Source: Chromatiales bacterium
GTDB taxonomy: Bacteria; Pseudomonadota; Gammaproteobacteria; Thiohalomonadales; Thiohalomonadaceae
Direction of reading: 5' to 3'
NCBI GenBank assembly: GCA_029864785.1
Contig: JAOTST010000081.1
Coordinates: 1-6,918 of the forward strand
Length of the DNA: 6,918 nucleotides
The translations under genes were made by a program, and so were the position numbers. Below the pieces are notes generated by a model. The model ran no database searches, was not told where the DNA came from, and saw only the letters and a program-made list of their open reading frames with translations. Of this stretch, positions 5,777 to 6,918 are shown one piece after another. Every line of letters starts with the position of its first letter. The first letter of the stretch is position 1.

Positions 5777-6574
5777 TCAGGCGAGCACCTCAACAGCCAT
5801 ACCCACTTCGATTGTCCCCTCGCCCTCGACAATCACATTCTGACCAAAATAGATCTTGTTATCCCGCATACGATAACTCGCCAAAGTCTTAATCGGCTCC
5901 GCTCCTTTCTTGCCCGTCTCTAGATCGATGGAGGGGATCACGCAGCGACTACACGGCTTGACGATGCGAAGGATAAGCCCGCCAATCTTCAGCTTCTGCC
6001 ATCCATCCTCGGCATAGGGTTCACACCCATCAATCACCAGATTGGGGCGAAAGCGGCGCATCGTGACCGGACTATCGAGTCGACCATTAAGGTCATCCAG
6101 TGAAGGCTGCGAAATCAGCAACAGGGGAAAGCCATCACTAAAGGCTGTCTGCTCTCCAAGATTGGCAAAGTTGGGGTCGACTTGACGCATCTCATCATCG
6201 GGAAAATAGACCAGTCGACTCGGATCACCCAAAATGTTACTTAGCCAAGTTGCCGCTTCATCGCCACAATCAATCGCTCGGCACTCATCATTCCACACCG
6301 TAACAAGTAAGCGCTCACTATCGGCTGGAACTTTTACATTTAAAAGGTCCCCATCCGGTGATATCAAAACCAGAGCGCCATCGACAACCTGAGATTGAAT
6401 AAGCGTCATCTGCGGCAGTTGACGCTGGGTACGCATCATCCCCGCATCATCAACCACCATCCAGCGCCGATCATGGCGAAGACCAAAACGATCAATTTGA
6501 GCGCGCTCTAAAGAGCTATCCCCCAGTGACTTAACCGGGTAAATTGATAATCCACTCACTCTGAATCTGCTCAT
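5777..6574 (-). CDS. MOSC-domain protein, YcbX/mARC-like without ferredoxin domain
   Basis: A 265-residue cytoplasmic protein with an N-terminal MOSC beta-barrel (about 3-115) followed by the MOSC domain (about 140-262). Recognisable blocks are LSIYPVKS (9-16), GLRHDRRWMVVD (31-42), RRFRPNLVIDG (173-183) and KPCSRCVIPSID (206-217). In the mARC/YcbX family, molybdenum-cofactor enzymes that reduce N-hydroxylated compounds, a Cys of the CxxC-like block (here probably Cys211) binds molybdenum. E. coli YcbX is about 370 residues because of a C-terminal [2Fe-2S] ferredoxin domain; that domain is absent here, so a separate electron donor would be needed. The start at 6572-6574 is supported by GGAG 6 nt upstream. 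It is the first gene of the minus-strand operon, directly coupled to the AmpG-like gene. Family is firm; N-reductase activity is inference. Confidence 0.88.
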   Translation of the reverse strand: MSRFRVSGLSIYPVKSLGDSSLERAQIDRFGLRHDRRWMVVDDAGMMRTQRQLPQMTLIQSQVVDGALVLISPDGDLLNVKVPADSERLLVTVWNDECRAIDCGDEAATWLSNILGDPSRLVYFPDDEMRQVDPNFANLGEQTAFSDGFPLLLISQPSLDDLNGRLDSPVTMRRFRPNLVIDGCEPYAEDGWQKLKIGGLILRIVKPCSRCVIPSIDLETGKKGAEPIKTLASYRMRDNKIYFGQNVIVEGEGTIEVGMAVEVLA

Positions 6575-6702
6575 TTTTACTCCATTAAAAGTTTAATTAT
6601 TTTTAATATCTCATTAATAAAAGGAAACATTCAGAAGCGCTCATTGTCTCATAGATAGACTAGAATCAGGGTAGGTTATCTCCATTAATAAAGGTATTAG
6701 CG
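6575..6702. promoter_or_regulatory. Divergent promoter region between the MOSC operon and ald
   Basis: 128 bp of AT-rich DNA with no ORF worth calling. It holds the GGAG ribosome site of the MOSC gene and the AAAGG site (6690-6694) 8 nt before the ald ATG. TAGAAT at 6661-6666 is a 5-of-6 -10 match toward ald, but it has no convincing -35 at normal spacing, so ald may depend on an activator. Near-duplicate elements are listed separately. Confidence 0.45.
6608..6694. repeat. Near-identical 17-bp direct repeats upstream of ald
   Basis: ATCTCATTAATAAAAGG (6608-6624) and ATCTCCATTAATAAAGG (6678-6694) differ only by a one-base shift of a C and an A, and start 70 bp apart. A partial third copy, CTCCATTAAAAG, is at 6580-6591, beside the MOSC ribosome site. 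The second copy includes the ald ribosome-binding site. They may be regulator sites or the trace of a small local duplication. Confidence 0.45.
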
Positions 6703-6918
6703 ATGCGCATTGGTATCCCCAAAGAGATTAAAAATAACGAATTCCGTGTTGGGCTCATCCCCGCTTCGGTTGCTGAGCTCACCATAGCCGGGCATGAGGT
6801 TTTTGTTGAAAAAGGAGCGGGCATCGGTATCGGCTCTTCTGATGAGAGCTACACCCAAGTGGGTGCAACGATTATTGATGGCGCCGCAGAGATCTTTGAG
6901 CGAGCCGAAATGATCGTC
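6703..6918 (+). CDS. ald: Alanine dehydrogenase, N-terminal 72 codons (cut by window edge)
   Basis: The visible 72 residues match the start of NAD-dependent L-alanine dehydrogenase, which interconverts L-alanine with pyruvate plus ammonium. Diagnostic are MRIGIPKEIKNNEFRVGLIP (1-20), with the substrate-contacting Arg15 of the family, the GHEVFVEKGAG block (30-40), GIGSSDE (43-49) and the AEMIV end of the segment. The start is the family's usual one and is backed by AAAGG at 6690-6694, 8 nt upstream. The catalytic His and the Rossmann NAD domain lie beyond the window. The related PntA transhydrogenase subunit also begins with a similar PKE block, but the FRVGLIP and IGSSDESY sequence fits Ald better. 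It is divergent from the MOSC operon and open to the window edge in frame. Confidence 0.9.
   Translation, partial: MRIGIPKEIKNNEFRVGLIPASVAELTIAGHEVFVEKGAGIGIGSSDESYTQVGATIIDGAAEIFERAEMIV

Larger units (their letters stand above)
3715..6574 (-). other. Probable three-gene operon: MOSC - AmpG-like permease - TauE-like membrane protein
   Basis: Three same-strand genes are separated by 2 bp (MOSC stop to permease start) and 14 bp (permease stop to TauE-like start). There is no room for a promoter or terminator at either junction, and the ribosome-binding sites of the second and third genes lie in or beside the end of the preceding gene. A single transcript from the 6575-6702 intergenic region is the simplest reading. 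Confidence 0.75.

Noticed and set aside
5587..5892. A 101-codon plus-strand frame across the permease/MOSC junction
   Set aside because: It is antisense to two well-supported genes, has no recognisable domain, and the product is Arg/Pro/Ser-rich as expected of a shadow frame.
6641..6685. A 14-codon minus-strand ORF (ATG at 6683-6685, TGA at 6641-6643) upstream of the MOSC gene, a possible leader peptide
   Set aside because: No ribosome-binding site, no run of regulatory codons and no attenuator-like hairpin follows; length is within chance.

Overview
The window reads like a chromosomal stretch of a free-living or host-associated proteobacterium, most likely a gammaproteobacterium. GC content is moderate, genes are tightly packed with gaps of 2-14 bp, and the genes present (a LOG-family nucleotide phosphoribohydrolase, a bacterial dynamin-like GTPase, an AmpG-type permease, a YcbX/mARC-like MOSC protein, alanine dehydrogenase) are typical housekeeping or accessory genes there. 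I see no tRNA, rRNA, CRISPR array, insertion sequence, phage gene or broken gene. The taxonomic guess rests on protein flavour only and is moderate at best.

Layout. (1) At the left edge the first 23 codons of a minus-strand FAD-dependent oxidoreductase are visible. It is divergent from a plus-strand single-GAF-domain protein (159-740), and the 87-bp gap between them carries a perfect TTGACA box and an 8-bp inverted repeat. (2) The GAF gene converges, 6 bp apart, on a minus-strand LOG-family gene (747-1511). (3) A 266-bp AT-rich divergent intergenic region (1512-1777) with short repeats and candidate promoter elements separates LOG from a large plus-strand dynamin-like GTPase (1778-3712). (4) The GTPase converges, 2 bp apart, on a three-gene minus-strand cluster. 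In transcription order this is a MOSC-domain protein (6574-5777), an AmpG-like MFS permease (5774-4416) and a TauE/SafE (DsbD_2-like) membrane protein (4401-3715). The junctions are 2 and 14 bp, so it is very probably one operon. (5) A 128-bp divergent region with near-duplicated AT-rich elements leads into alanine dehydrogenase (6703 to the right edge, cut off).

How the genes fit together. There is no obvious single pathway. The MOSC/permease/TauE operon combines a probable molybdenum-cofactor oxidoreductase component, a muropeptide-type importer and a possible metal- or sulfur-handling membrane protein; the functional link is not evident from sequence. The dynamin-like GTPase stands alone, without the tandem second dynamin gene often seen in bacteria, and has an unusual P-loop lacking the first glycine. 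The GAF protein has no output domain but keeps most of the NKFDE signature associated with cyclic-nucleotide-binding GAF domains, so it may be a small ligand-binding partner for an enzyme encoded elsewhere.

I do not see a clear-cut new system. The items most worth a second look are the dynamin-like GTPase, the stand-alone GAF protein with its operator-like promoter palindrome, and the repeat-bearing intergenic regions.
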